Positions 8,066 to 17,263 of a DNA stretch of 64,000 bases are shown here, piece by piece (positions within the stretch are counted from its first letter, which is position 1; every line of letters starts with the position of its first letter). The stretch lies in contig NZ_FNJV01000001.1 of assembly GCF_900103125.1 (NCBI RefSeq), positions 372,001 to 436,000 of the forward strand, read 5' to 3'. The position numbers and the translations under genes are program-made. The notes beneath the pieces are model-generated. The model did not search any database, was not told where the DNA came from, and was given only the letters and a program-made list of their open reading frames with translations. The stretch is from Mucilaginibacter sp. OK268 (GTDB taxonomy: Bacteria > Bacteroidota > Bacteroidia > Sphingobacteriales > Sphingobacteriaceae).

Positions 8066-10879
8066 ATGGTGAACAGCAGGAAGAGTTTATTTATTGTGAT
8101 ATTCATGTTTGGAGTTGTGCAGGCATTTAGCCAGTCGCAGCCCCTGAAGCTTTGGTATAAACAGCCCGCCCAAAAGTGGACTGATGCCTTACCCATCGGG
8201 AATGGCCGGATAGGAGGCATGATCTACGGCGGCGTTACCGAAGACCATATCCAATACAACGAACAAACCCTGTGGACAGGCGGTCCCCGCGATTACAACC
8301 GTAAAGGTGCTGTGAAATATTTGGAGCCTATCCGCAAGCTGCTTGCTGAAGGCAAACAGGTCGAAGCGGAGGCATTGGCGCAGCAGCATTTTATGGGGAT
8401 GAAAAGCAATGAAGCCACTTATGCCGCTGATTCGGCTAAGTGGGTTAGTATGATGTTTGCTATGTATGGTCCACAGGATGAGATGATGCGTGATGATAGC
8501 TGGAAAACCATCACACTACCTACAGAACAGGGTTGGGAAGCTCAACCCGGATTTGAGGGTGTAGATGGTGCAGTTTGGTTCATTAAGCATTTTAATATTC
8601 CTGCCGGGTGGAAGGGGAAAAACTTAGTAATTAGCTTAGGCAGGATACGTGACATAGACCGAACCTGGCTTAACGGAGATTACATTGGCACTACTTCGGG
8701 TAATGGTTATAGAAAATACATCATCCCTGCTAATAAATTATTTGTTGGCGATAATAAACTTGCCATACAGGTAATCAATTTTTACGATAAGGGTGGCTTT
8801 ACAAGTAACGCCAAAACTTTATCAGTTTATCCTGAAGGACGTGAAAGCGATGCGATTAGTCTTGCAGGTCAATGGAAATATTTTATACAGGATGATAACC
8901 CGCCTGCATACCCCCGTTACAACGCCGATTATCAGCCATTTGCCGATCTGTACCTGCAATTTCCAAAACAGGAGGTAACGGACTATAAACGCGATCTCGA
9001 TCTTACCAATGCCACGGCTCATGTAAGCTACAAAGCCGATGGCGTTACCTACACCCGTGAATATTTAAGCAGTGCACCCGATCAGGTTATGGCTGTGCAT
9101 CTGACGGCGGACAAACCCGGTAAAATTACCCTGAATGCGTTGTTGGGCAGCTTGCATAAAAACTATGTCACCCGTAAAGTTGATGATCATACACTTGCCC
9201 TGTCGTTGAAAGTAAAAGGCGGCGTTTTACGTGGTGTAAGCTATCTGTACGTGCAGGCAAATGGCGGTAAGGTTGTGGTTGGCCCGAAAAATATAGCCGT
9301 TAGAGGAGCTAACGAAGCAACTTTTTATCTTACAGCGGCAACTAATTTTAAAAACTATCGTGATGTTTCGGGCAATCCGGAGGCTATCTGCAGAAAACAG
9401 ATCGCCACTATAACCCATAAGAATTATGGGGGTATCAAAGCGGCCCATGTCAAGGATTATCAAAGGTATTTCAATACGTTTTCCGTTGATTTAGGTAAAG
9501 GAGAAAATGCTGATCTGCCAACTGATGAGCGGATCCTGAAGTTTGGACAATTGCCTGACCCTTCTTTTATCAGCTTATATATGCAGTATGGCCGGTATCT
9601 GTTGATCTCGTCTTCAAGACCCGGTAATGGCCCGGCGAATTTACAGGGTTTGTGGAATAACCTGATTACGCCGCCGTGGGGCAGCAAGTTCACCACCAAT
9701 ATCAATCTCCAAATGAATTACTGGCCTGCCGAACTGCTTAATTTATCGGCTTGCAGCGAGCCGTTTTTTAGCATAGTTGATGATCTCGTTAAAACTGGTC
9801 ATGAAACCGCTGTTGAACATTACGGTGCACCGGGTTGGGTATTGCACCACAACACCGATTTATGGCGAGGGACTGCGCCGGTTAATGCTTCCAATCATGG
9901 CATCTGGGTGAGCGGCGCGGCCTGGCTTTGCCACCAGTTATGGGAACATTATTTGTATACCGGCGATAAGGGCTTTCTGCAAAATCGGGCATATCCCGAA
10001 ATGAAAGGAGCTGCCGAATTTTTTGTACACTTCTTAGTGAAAGATCCTAAAACAGGCTACCTCATCAGCACACCATCCAACTCGCCGGAGCATGGCGGTT
10101 TGGTCGCGGGGCCGACAATGGATCACCAGATCATTCGCGATCTGTTTAAAAACTGTATTGAAGCCGCCAGAATATTAAACATTGATAAAGCTTTTGCCGA
10201 TACGCTAAAACTCAAATACAGCCAGATAGCACCCAATAAAATTGGCAAATACGGTCAGCTGCAGGAGTGGCTGGAAGATAAGGACGATACTACCGATACC
10301 CACCGGCATGTTTCGCATATGTGGGGTGTTTATCCCGGTACGGATATCACCTTTAAAACTCCTGAATTGCTGAAAGCTGCCGAACATTCCATGAAATATC
10401 GGGGCGATGAAGGCACAGGCTGGAGCATTGCCTGGAAGGTAAATATCTGGGCGCGCATGCACCAGGGTGATCACGCTTACCTGATGCTGACTAAATTATT
10501 GTCGCCAGCAGATGTAAGTTCGGGGAAGGAGAAGGGCGGGGTTTACCACAACCTGTTCGATGCGCACCCGCCGTTTCAGATCGATGGCAATTTTGGCGGC
10601 GCGGCTGGTTTAGCTGAAATGCTTTTACAAAGTCAGGGTGATGCTATTGAGTTACTGCCCGCTTTACCAACTGCGTTGCCAAAGGGAAATATCAAAGGTA
10701 TCTGTGCAAGAGGTGGTTTTGTGCTGGATTTTGAATGGCAAAATGGACGGTTGGAAAACCTGCAGGTGCTTTCAAAACTTGGTAATCCCTGCCGTTTAAA
10801 TTATGCCGGTAAAACGGTCAATCTCGATACTCAAAAAGGTAAGATTTATCGCTTTGATGCGTATTTGAAGCAATTGTAA
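8066..10879 (+). CDS. GH95 alpha-L-fucosidase/alpha-L-galactosidase with inserted beta-sandwich
   Basis: Exported GH95 enzyme, 937 residues against a usual 750-830. The N-terminal domain is recognised by LPIGNGRIGGMIYGGV and LWTGGPRDY. The catalytic (alpha/alpha)6 domain keeps the key residues: Asn545 and Asn547 in TNINLQMNYWPAE, Glu675 in STPSNSPEH and Asp840 in FQIDGNFGG. The extra length is an insertion at residues about 112-287, between QQHFMG and YQPFADLYLQF, reading like the jelly-roll domain of SGNH acetylesterases (GVDGAVWFIKHFNIP, ISLGRIRDIDRTWLNG, ISLAGQWKYFI). GH95 enzymes cleave alpha-L-fucose or alpha-L-galactose; the RG-II setting and the LgoD-like gene upstream favour L-galactose, by inference. 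Starts 1 bp after the GH138-like gene. Confidence 0.92.
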   Translation: MVNSRKSLFIVIFMFGVVQAFSQSQPLKLWYKQPAQKWTDALPIGNGRIGGMIYGGVTEDHIQYNEQTLWTGGPRDYNRKGAVKYLEPIRKLLAEGKQVEAEALAQQHFMGMKSNEATYAADSAKWVSMMFAMYGPQDEMMRDDSWKTITLPTEQGWEAQPGFEGVDGAVWFIKHFNIPAGWKGKNLVISLGRIRDIDRTWLNGDYIGTTSGNGYRKYIIPANKLFVGDNKLAIQVINFYDKGGFTSNAKTLSVYPEGRESDAISLAGQWKYFIQDDNPPAYPRYNADYQPFADLYLQFPKQEVTDYKRDLDLTNATAHVSYKADGVTYTREYLSSAPDQVMAVHLTADKPGKITLNALLGSLHKNYVTRKVDDHTLALSLKVKGGVLRGVSYLYVQANGGKVVVGPKNIAVRGANEATFYLTAATNFKNYRDVSGNPEAICRKQIATITHKNYGGIKAAHVKDYQRYFNTFSVDLGKGENADLPTDERILKFGQLPDPSFISLYMQYGRYLLISSSRPGNGPANLQGLWNNLITPPWGSKFTTNINLQMNYWPAELLNLSACSEPFFSIVDDLVKTGHETAVEHYGAPGWVLHHNTDLWRGTAPVNASNHGIWVSGAAWLCHQLWEHYLYTGDKGFLQNRAYPEMKGAAEFFVHFLVKDPKTGYLISTPSNSPEHGGLVAGPTMDHQIIRDLFKNCIEAARILNIDKAFADTLKLKYSQIAPNKIGKYGQLQEWLEDKDDTTDTHRHVSHMWGVYPGTDITFKTPELLKAAEHSMKYRGDEGTGWSIAWKVNIWARMHQGDHAYLMLTKLLSPADVSSGKEKGGVYHNLFDAHPPFQIDGNFGGAAGLAEMLLQSQGDAIELLPALPTALPKGNIKGICARGGFVLDFEWQNGRLENLQVLSKLGNPCRLNYAGKTVNLDTQKGKIYRFDAYLKQL

Positions 10880-10880
10880 A

Positions 10881-13800
10881 ATGCGGGTAACAGAGACATT
10901 TAATGAGCAAAATGGCAGGCTGATTTATCGGTTGGCATTTTTGTTTTTTATGACACTGTTAGGCTTTAATTTATCTACAGTCAACGCTCAGCAGAATATC
11001 CGCAGAGAAATCTCATTAAATGCTAATTGGAAAAGCATTGCTGATGATTATAACTCCAAAGCGCACAACGGTTTTGAACAGCAAAGTTTTAACGATGCTA
11101 AATGGCAAGCAGTAAACGTACCCCATAACTGGGATACGTATGAGGGCTATCGCCGGCTGAAACATGGCAACAGGCACGGCACCGCATGGTATTGTAAAAC
11201 ATTCGCGCTTGAAAAAAAACAAAATGATAAACGCTATTTTCTGTGGTTTGAAGGCGTCGGCTCTTATGCAACAGTTTGGCTTAACGGTAAGCAAGTTGGC
11301 TATCATGCCGGTGGCCGCACTTCATTTACTCTTGATGTAACGGATGCTGTTAAAGCAGGCAAGCAAAACCTGCTGTGTGTTAAAGCAGATCATCCCTCTT
11401 TTATCAAAGATTTGCCTTGGGTTTGTGGCGGTTGTTCTGATGATCCTGGTTTTTCAGAGGGCTCGCAGCCAATGGGGATTTTTAGGCCGGTACATTTGAT
11501 AGTTACCAAGGACGTGAGGATTGAGCCTTTCGGCGTACACATCTGGAATGATACTACCGTTCGCGAAAAATTGGCAACGCTTAATCTTGAAACTGAAGTT
11601 AAAAACTATGGAGCCAAGCCATCTACTATAGTTGTCACAAATAGTTTGGTCAACGCCGGTGGTAAAACTATCACGCAAGCTAAAACAATTAAAACACTAA
11701 ACGCCGGAGAGACTAATGTAATAGCTCAACAATTTGCCGATGTTAAAAATGTGCATTTATGGTCGCTGGAAGAACCTTATTTGTATCAGGTAACTACAGA
11801 GGTTTGGGCCGATGGGAAATTGATCGACAAAATGCAAACGCCTTATGGTATCCACTGGATCAGCTGGCCTATTGGCAGGAACAACGATAATCGTTTTTAC
11901 CTCAACGGAAAACCTGTTTTTATCAATGGCATTGCCGAATATGAACACCTGATGGGGAAAAGCCATGCTTTTAGCGATCAGGAAATCAAGGCTCGGGTAA
12001 TGCAGGTAAAAGCTGCCGGTTTTAACGCTTTCAGGGATGCACATCAGCCCCATAATTTAGCTTATCAGCAATATTGGGATAAGCTTGGCATATTATGGTG
12101 GCCGCAGTATTCGGCACATATCTGGTATGATTCACCCGCGTTCAGGGCCAATTACAAGGCTTTACTGGTTGATTGGGTAAAGGAACGCCGCAATAGTCCC
12201 TCGGTTATTCTTTGGGGCTTGCAAAACGAAAGTAAATTGCCCGCCGATTTTGCCCACGAGTGCAGTGAGATCATCCGAAAACTTGATCCTACGGCTTCAT
12301 CGCAACGCAAAATAACCACCTGTAACGGCGGCGAAGGTACCGATTGGGATGTGCCTCAAAACTGGACGGGCACCTACGGTGGTAATCCGCTAACATATGG
12401 CGATGACTTGAAAAAACAGATCCTGGTTGGCGAATACGGCGCCTGGCGAAGCCTCGGCTTACACACCGAAGGCCCTTTTAATGCAAACGGCCCGTTAAGT
12501 GAAGATCGCATGACCCAGCTCATGGAAACCAAAGTCCACCTGGCCGAATCCGTAAAAGCTCAGGTTGCCGGGCATTTTCAATGGCTGCTGTATTCACACG
12601 AAAATCCCGGCCGTACACAGGGCGGCGAAGGTCAGCGTGAGCTCGACAGGGTTGGCCCTGTCAATTACAAAGGGCTGTTTACACCCTGGGGGCAACCCAC
12701 CGATGCTTTTTACATGTACAGGGCAAATTATGCACCAAAGGATAAGGAACCAATGGTATACATCGTATCGCATACCTGGCCAAACCGCTGGATAACTCCG
12801 GGAAAAAAAGATAGCATTATCGTTTATTCCAATTGCGATGAGGTGGAGCTTTTTAATGATCTCAACCATGAATCTTTAGGTAAAAGAAAGCGCCAGGGTA
12901 TTGGCACACACTTTCAATGGGATGACGCGAATATTAAATACAATGTGTTATATGCAGTGGGATATATAAATGGTAAACCAGTAACGCATGATGAGATCAT
13001 GCTGAACCATTTGCCGTCGGCGCCACATTTACCAAGGGAGGATCCTGCCATTCTGAAGCCACAAGCCGGTTACAATTATTTATATCGGCTCAATTGCGGC
13101 GGCCCTGATTATACCGACAGTTACGGCAATAAATGGACGGCCGACAGGCATCAGGGCAATAAACAACAGCCCGGCTCCATATCATGGACGGATGATTATC
13201 CCGGTATGCCATCCTTCTTCGCCAGCCAGCAACGCACTTTTGACAGGATTGGCGGAACGGCAGATGGTGAACTGTTCCAGACGTTCAGGTATGGTTTAGA
13301 TAAGCTGAAATTCAATTTCCCGGTACCCGATGGAGATTACCGCATCGAACTGTATTTTACCGAGCCCTGGTATGGTACGGGTGGTGGAATGGATTGCTCC
13401 GGCTGGCGTTTGTTTGATGTAGCCGTGAATGATAAAACTATGCTTTATGATCTCGATATCTGGAAAGAAGCCGGGTATGCGAAGGCGCTTAAAAAAAGTA
13501 TTAACGCACATGTTACTGGCAGGATGCTAACTTTATCTTTTCCAAATGCCGCTGCCGGCGAAGCTATCATCTCTGCTATTGCTATCAGTACTTTAAACAA
13601 ACAAATTAAACCTCACCAGGCGGGTTCCGGAATAATTGGTCAATTGCAGGGCAATAATAAATGGACAGTAAAAAGCTGGATGGATATCGGCCAAAAACAG
13701 TATACCGATGCCGGGATAATCTTCAATGATTTGCCGCCCATATTTTACGGTGCCAATTGGATCAGCCCCACCCAACCCTTCCCGGAAGGGAGGGCTTTAA

Positions 13801-14480
13801 AAGTCTCGCTTACCGGGGGAGATTTAGAGGGGGCTTTTACCTTAAATGCTAATGCGGACGTTTATGTAGCGATGGATGTACCCGCATCTCAAAGACCAGC
13901 CTGGCTCTCAGATTATGAAAACACCGGCTTATTTGTAAAAACTGACGCTGATGGCGGGCATCCATTACCTGTTTACAGGAAACGTTTCAAAAAAGCTGAT
14001 GTAGTCACTTTAGGTGAAAATAAGGGTAAGTTCATGTATACTGTAGTGGTACTGCCTGTTACTTCGCTGCAACCGGCAACGGACCTTCGCAAAACCGTGA
14101 GCTATAAGGCCGAGACTGCTGAATTAAAGGGCGACGGCTTAAGGCCCGACACCCTGAACGGAAAAAAAGTAGTTAAATTTAGCAGCGGAGCAGGTGGCAG
14201 TGTGGCATTCGCGATAACCCCGGGTGTTGCCGATCTGTACGCTTTGCGCATCAAATATTATAACCAAACCAACGAAATTTTCACGGCAAAAATGCAGTTA
14301 CTGGCTGCCGATGGTACGCTGATGAAGGAGGAAGAACTAAGTTTTAAACCGGTCGCTAAAAATAAATCGGGCACGGTTGCAACTAACACGGGCACAAGTA
14401 TCAACGCGGGTAATTATAAACTGGTAATCACGGGCATTAAAGCTGATGGTTTGGCTGTTTCGGGCATCGAAATGCAATAA
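10881..14480 (+). CDS. GH2 glycosidase with malectin-like domain
   Basis: A 1199-residue exported GH2 enzyme. Order: N-terminal region with sugar-binding beta-sandwich (VNVPHNWDTYEGYRR, WFEGVGSYATVWLNGKQVG), Ig-like domain, TIM barrel with acid/base Glu450 in GLQNESK and nucleophile Glu518 in LVGEYGAW, further beta domains, a malectin-like carbohydrate-binding domain at about residues 730-900 (YRLNCGGPDYTDSYG, YRIELYFTEPWYGTGGG), and two more beta domains. Both catalytic glutamates are present, so it should be active. Substrate is not readable; GH2 members in RG-II loci act on beta-galactosides, beta-glucuronides and alpha-L-arabinopyranosides. DNA around 13764-13840 looks like a repetitive element retained in frame. 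Confidence 0.88.
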   Translation: MRVTETFNEQNGRLIYRLAFLFFMTLLGFNLSTVNAQQNIRREISLNANWKSIADDYNSKAHNGFEQQSFNDAKWQAVNVPHNWDTYEGYRRLKHGNRHGTAWYCKTFALEKKQNDKRYFLWFEGVGSYATVWLNGKQVGYHAGGRTSFTLDVTDAVKAGKQNLLCVKADHPSFIKDLPWVCGGCSDDPGFSEGSQPMGIFRPVHLIVTKDVRIEPFGVHIWNDTTVREKLATLNLETEVKNYGAKPSTIVVTNSLVNAGGKTITQAKTIKTLNAGETNVIAQQFADVKNVHLWSLEEPYLYQVTTEVWADGKLIDKMQTPYGIHWISWPIGRNNDNRFYLNGKPVFINGIAEYEHLMGKSHAFSDQEIKARVMQVKAAGFNAFRDAHQPHNLAYQQYWDKLGILWWPQYSAHIWYDSPAFRANYKALLVDWVKERRNSPSVILWGLQNESKLPADFAHECSEIIRKLDPTASSQRKITTCNGGEGTDWDVPQNWTGTYGGNPLTYGDDLKKQILVGEYGAWRSLGLHTEGPFNANGPLSEDRMTQLMETKVHLAESVKAQVAGHFQWLLYSHENPGRTQGGEGQRELDRVGPVNYKGLFTPWGQPTDAFYMYRANYAPKDKEPMVYIVSHTWPNRWITPGKKDSIIVYSNCDEVELFNDLNHESLGKRKRQGIGTHFQWDDANIKYNVLYAVGYINGKPVTHDEIMLNHLPSAPHLPREDPAILKPQAGYNYLYRLNCGGPDYTDSYGNKWTADRHQGNKQQPGSISWTDDYPGMPSFFASQQRTFDRIGGTADGELFQTFRYGLDKLKFNFPVPDGDYRIELYFTEPWYGTGGGMDCSGWRLFDVAVNDKTMLYDLDIWKEAGYAKALKKSINAHVTGRMLTLSFPNAAAGEAIISAIAISTLNKQIKPHQAGSGIIGQLQGNNKWTVKSWMDIGQKQYTDAGIIFNDLPPIFYGANWISPTQPFPEGRALKVSLTGGDLEGAFTLNANADVYVAMDVPASQRPAWLSDYENTGLFVKTDADGGHPLPVYRKRFKKADVVTLGENKGKFMYTVVVLPVTSLQPATDLRKTVSYKAETAELKGDGLRPDTLNGKKVVKFSSGAGGSVAFAITPGVADLYALRIKYYNQTNEIFTAKMQLLAADGTLMKEEELSFKPVAKNKSGTVATNTGTSINAGNYKLVITGIKADGLAVSGIEMQ
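13764..13840. repeat. Possible REP-like element inside the GH2 coding sequence
   Basis: Within the GH2 gene the sequence becomes G/C-run rich: CCCTTCCCGGAAGGG (13777-13791, near-palindromic), then AAGTCTC facing GAGATTT around a CCGGGGG centre, then GAGGGGGCTTTT. This style is typical of dispersed noncoding repeats in Sphingobacteriaceae (recalled, not searched) and unlike the surrounding coding DNA. It stays in frame and encodes PTQPFPEGRALKVSLTGGD or so, between two beta domains. Confidence 0.4.
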
Positions 14481-14488
14481 ATATTAAA

Positions 14489-17251
14489 ATGAAAAGAAAG
14501 ATCTGCCTGTTGTTTCTGCTGCTTCCTTTCGGCGCTTTTGCTCAAAGCCCGAAGGTGCTTAACCTGCAATGCGAGTACAAAACAAACCCGCTGGGTATTG
14601 AATCGCTCAAGCCAAAACTCAGTTGGCAAATGCAAAGCGATGCCCGCAATGTAATGCAAAGGGCTTACCGGGTTTTGGTAGCTGATGACGCAACTCAGCT
14701 TACAAATGACAACGCCGATATTTGGGATTCGGGCAAAGTGCCCTCAAGTTCCTCGTTGCAAATATCCTGCAATAGTAAGCCAATGCAGGCTGCCAAAACT
14801 TATTACTGGAAGGTAATGGTTTGGGATAATCATGGCAAAGCATCTGCATGGAGCAGTACCGCCAGCTGGCAAATGGGTTTGCTCACAAAGGCCGACTGGC
14901 ATGGCGCAGATTGGATAGCCTATGATAAATTGCCCGATTCATCGGCCATTGTGCCATTTTATCATGGCAAGGGACCTAAAAAACTGGGTGCTGCTAATGA
15001 TGTTTTGCCTTTGATGCGCAAAGCCTTTAATGTGGAAGGCAAGCTAAAAAAAGCCACGCTTTATTTATGCGGATTAGGACATTTTGAATTAAGCCTGAAC
15101 GGTAAAAAAGTGGGCGATCATTTTCTTGATCCCGGATGGACAAAATATGATAAGCAGGCATTGTATGTGCCTTTTGATGTAACCAGTCAACTCATTGCCG
15201 GTAAGAATACCCTTGGCGTAATGCTGGGCAACGGGTTTTATTATATCCCACGTGACAGGCGTTACCGCAAGCTAACCGGTGCTTTCGGCTATCCTAAAAT
15301 GATTTGCCGTTTAATGCTGGAGTATGATAATGGTAAAGTTGACAATGTGGTAAGTGATGGCTCCTGGAAAACTGCTCCTTCACCGGTTACTTTTAGTAGT
15401 ATTTATGGGGGCGAGGATTATAATGCCAACCTCGAACAACCCGATTGGGATACCAATAATTTTGACGATTCAAAATGGCGAAGTGTGGTTAAGGTAGATG
15501 GCGTGCCGCAGTTAAACGCGCAAATGGCCGAACCTTTGAAAATCATGCAGGAGTTGAAGCCACAAAATAAAAAGCAACTCGCTAACGGTGCATGGATCTA
15601 CGATCTTGGTCAAAATTTTTCGGGGATCCCTGAAATTAGCGTTAGGGGTAAAAAGGGCGATACGGTGAGGATTGTCCCGGCTGAACTCGTGAATGAAGAT
15701 GGCAGCGTAAATCAAAAGGCCTCCGGCAGTCCACATTATTATAACTACGTTTTAAAGGGCGATGGGCTTGAAACGTGGCACCCGCTATTTACCTATTATG
15801 GGTTCCGGTATTTTCAGGTTCAGGGCGCTGTTCCTCAAAATGAAGCTAACAATCAGCAATTGCCCATAATTGTTGGCATCAAAGGCTTGCACACCCGTAA
15901 CGCCGCTGAAACTGTGGGTAGTTTCACCTGCTCAAACCAACTGTTCAATAAAACTTTTAAGCTGATTGACTGGGCCATGAAAAGCAATATGGCCAGCGTA
16001 TTTACCGATTGCCCTCACCGCGAAAAGCTGGGCTGGCTGGAAGAAGCGCATTTGGTTGGCAGTTCCCTGCATTACAATTATGACATAGTAGGTTTGGCGC
16101 GCAAGTGTATCAATGATATGCGTATCTCGCAAACCGAAGACGGGCTGATCCCCGAGATCTCGCCCGAGTACGTGATGTTTGACGAACCTTTCCGCGATTC
16201 GCCGGAGTGGGGGAGCAACGCGGTGATCCTGCCCTGGTATGTGTATCAATGGTATGGCGATAAAGAGGTGCTTGCCCAAAACTATGACATGATCAAACGG
16301 TACCTCGCCTACCTGGATAAAAAATCTCAAAAACATTTACTGTACCAGGGCCTGGGCGATTGGTATGACCTCGGCCCGAACCCTCCCGGCGTTTCGCAGC
16401 TAACGCCGCAGGGTATTACAGCTACTTCGCTGTATTATTATGATCTGGATCTCGCCGGTAAAATAGCAACCCTGCTCGGCAAAACTGATGATGCCGCATC
16501 ATACAAAAAACTGGCTGCCGAAGTTAAACAGACTTACAATCAAAAGTTTTTTAATGCCGACACCAAACAATACGGCACAGGCAGTCAGGCTGCTAATGCT
16601 ATGTCTGTTTATGCTGAACTGGTTGAACCGCAATACAAAAAGGCGGTTGTAAATAACATTGTAAAAGACATCCGCGATCGTGGCAATGCACTTACCGCCG
16701 GTGATATTGGTTACCGTTACCTGCTGCGTGTGTTGGATGATGAAGGCCGGTCGGATGTGATCTATGATATGAATAGTCGTGCCGATGTGCCGGGCTATGG
16801 TTACCAGCTTGCCCATGGTGCTACAGCCTTAACCGAATCATGGGCTGCACTTACTTCGGTATCTAATAATCATTTTATGTTAGGGCATTTGATGGAATGG
16901 TTTTACCGTGGTTTGGCCGGAATCCGACCTGCGGATGATGCTATCGCATTTAATAAAATCGAGATCCGGCCCGAAACTGTGGGTGATGTTACCTGGGCTA
17001 AGGCCAATTACAAATCGCCGTATGGCAGCATCATTAGCAGCTGGAAAAAGGAAAAAGGACAGTTTAAATTGGAGGTGAGCATTCCCGCAAATACTATGGC
17101 AAGCATTTATCTGCCTGCTAAAAATACTGCTGTAATTATGGTGGATGGGCAAAATATCAAAGCAAGGCACGATCTTAAGTTCGTCGGTTATCACGATGGA
17201 AAAGCGGAAATAAAAGCCGGTTCGGGTAATTATACATTCATTGCCAAATAA
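14489..17251 (+). CDS. GH78 alpha-L-rhamnosidase (first copy)
   Basis: Exported GH78 inverting rhamnosidase, 920 residues, signal peptide ending PFGAFAQ. The N-terminal domain has LQCEYKTNPLGIESLKPKLSW and YYWKVMVWDNHGKASAWS, followed by the beta-sandwich WTKYDKQALYVPFDVT, then the (alpha/alpha)6 catalytic domain with FTDCPHREKLGWLEEAH, which carries family acidic residues, and EISPEYVMFDE. The C-terminal beta domain has GIRPADDAIAFNKIEIRP and VPGYGYQLAHGATALTESW. It removes terminal alpha-L-rhamnose from oligosaccharides in the periplasm; in RG-II, GH78 enzymes act for example on rhamnose linked to Kdo. Begins 8 bp after the GH2 gene. Confidence 0.93.
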   Translation: MKRKICLLFLLLPFGAFAQSPKVLNLQCEYKTNPLGIESLKPKLSWQMQSDARNVMQRAYRVLVADDATQLTNDNADIWDSGKVPSSSSLQISCNSKPMQAAKTYYWKVMVWDNHGKASAWSSTASWQMGLLTKADWHGADWIAYDKLPDSSAIVPFYHGKGPKKLGAANDVLPLMRKAFNVEGKLKKATLYLCGLGHFELSLNGKKVGDHFLDPGWTKYDKQALYVPFDVTSQLIAGKNTLGVMLGNGFYYIPRDRRYRKLTGAFGYPKMICRLMLEYDNGKVDNVVSDGSWKTAPSPVTFSSIYGGEDYNANLEQPDWDTNNFDDSKWRSVVKVDGVPQLNAQMAEPLKIMQELKPQNKKQLANGAWIYDLGQNFSGIPEISVRGKKGDTVRIVPAELVNEDGSVNQKASGSPHYYNYVLKGDGLETWHPLFTYYGFRYFQVQGAVPQNEANNQQLPIIVGIKGLHTRNAAETVGSFTCSNQLFNKTFKLIDWAMKSNMASVFTDCPHREKLGWLEEAHLVGSSLHYNYDIVGLARKCINDMRISQTEDGLIPEISPEYVMFDEPFRDSPEWGSNAVILPWYVYQWYGDKEVLAQNYDMIKRYLAYLDKKSQKHLLYQGLGDWYDLGPNPPGVSQLTPQGITATSLYYYDLDLAGKIATLLGKTDDAASYKKLAAEVKQTYNQKFFNADTKQYGTGSQAANAMSVYAELVEPQYKKAVVNNIVKDIRDRGNALTAGDIGYRYLLRVLDDEGRSDVIYDMNSRADVPGYGYQLAHGATALTESWAALTSVSNNHFMLGHLMEWFYRGLAGIRPADDAIAFNKIEIRPETVGDVTWAKANYKSPYGSIISSWKKEKGQFKLEVSIPANTMASIYLPAKNTAVIMVDGQNIKARHDLKFVGYHDGKAEIKAGSGNYTFIAK

Positions 17252-17263
17252 TATTAAATCAAC

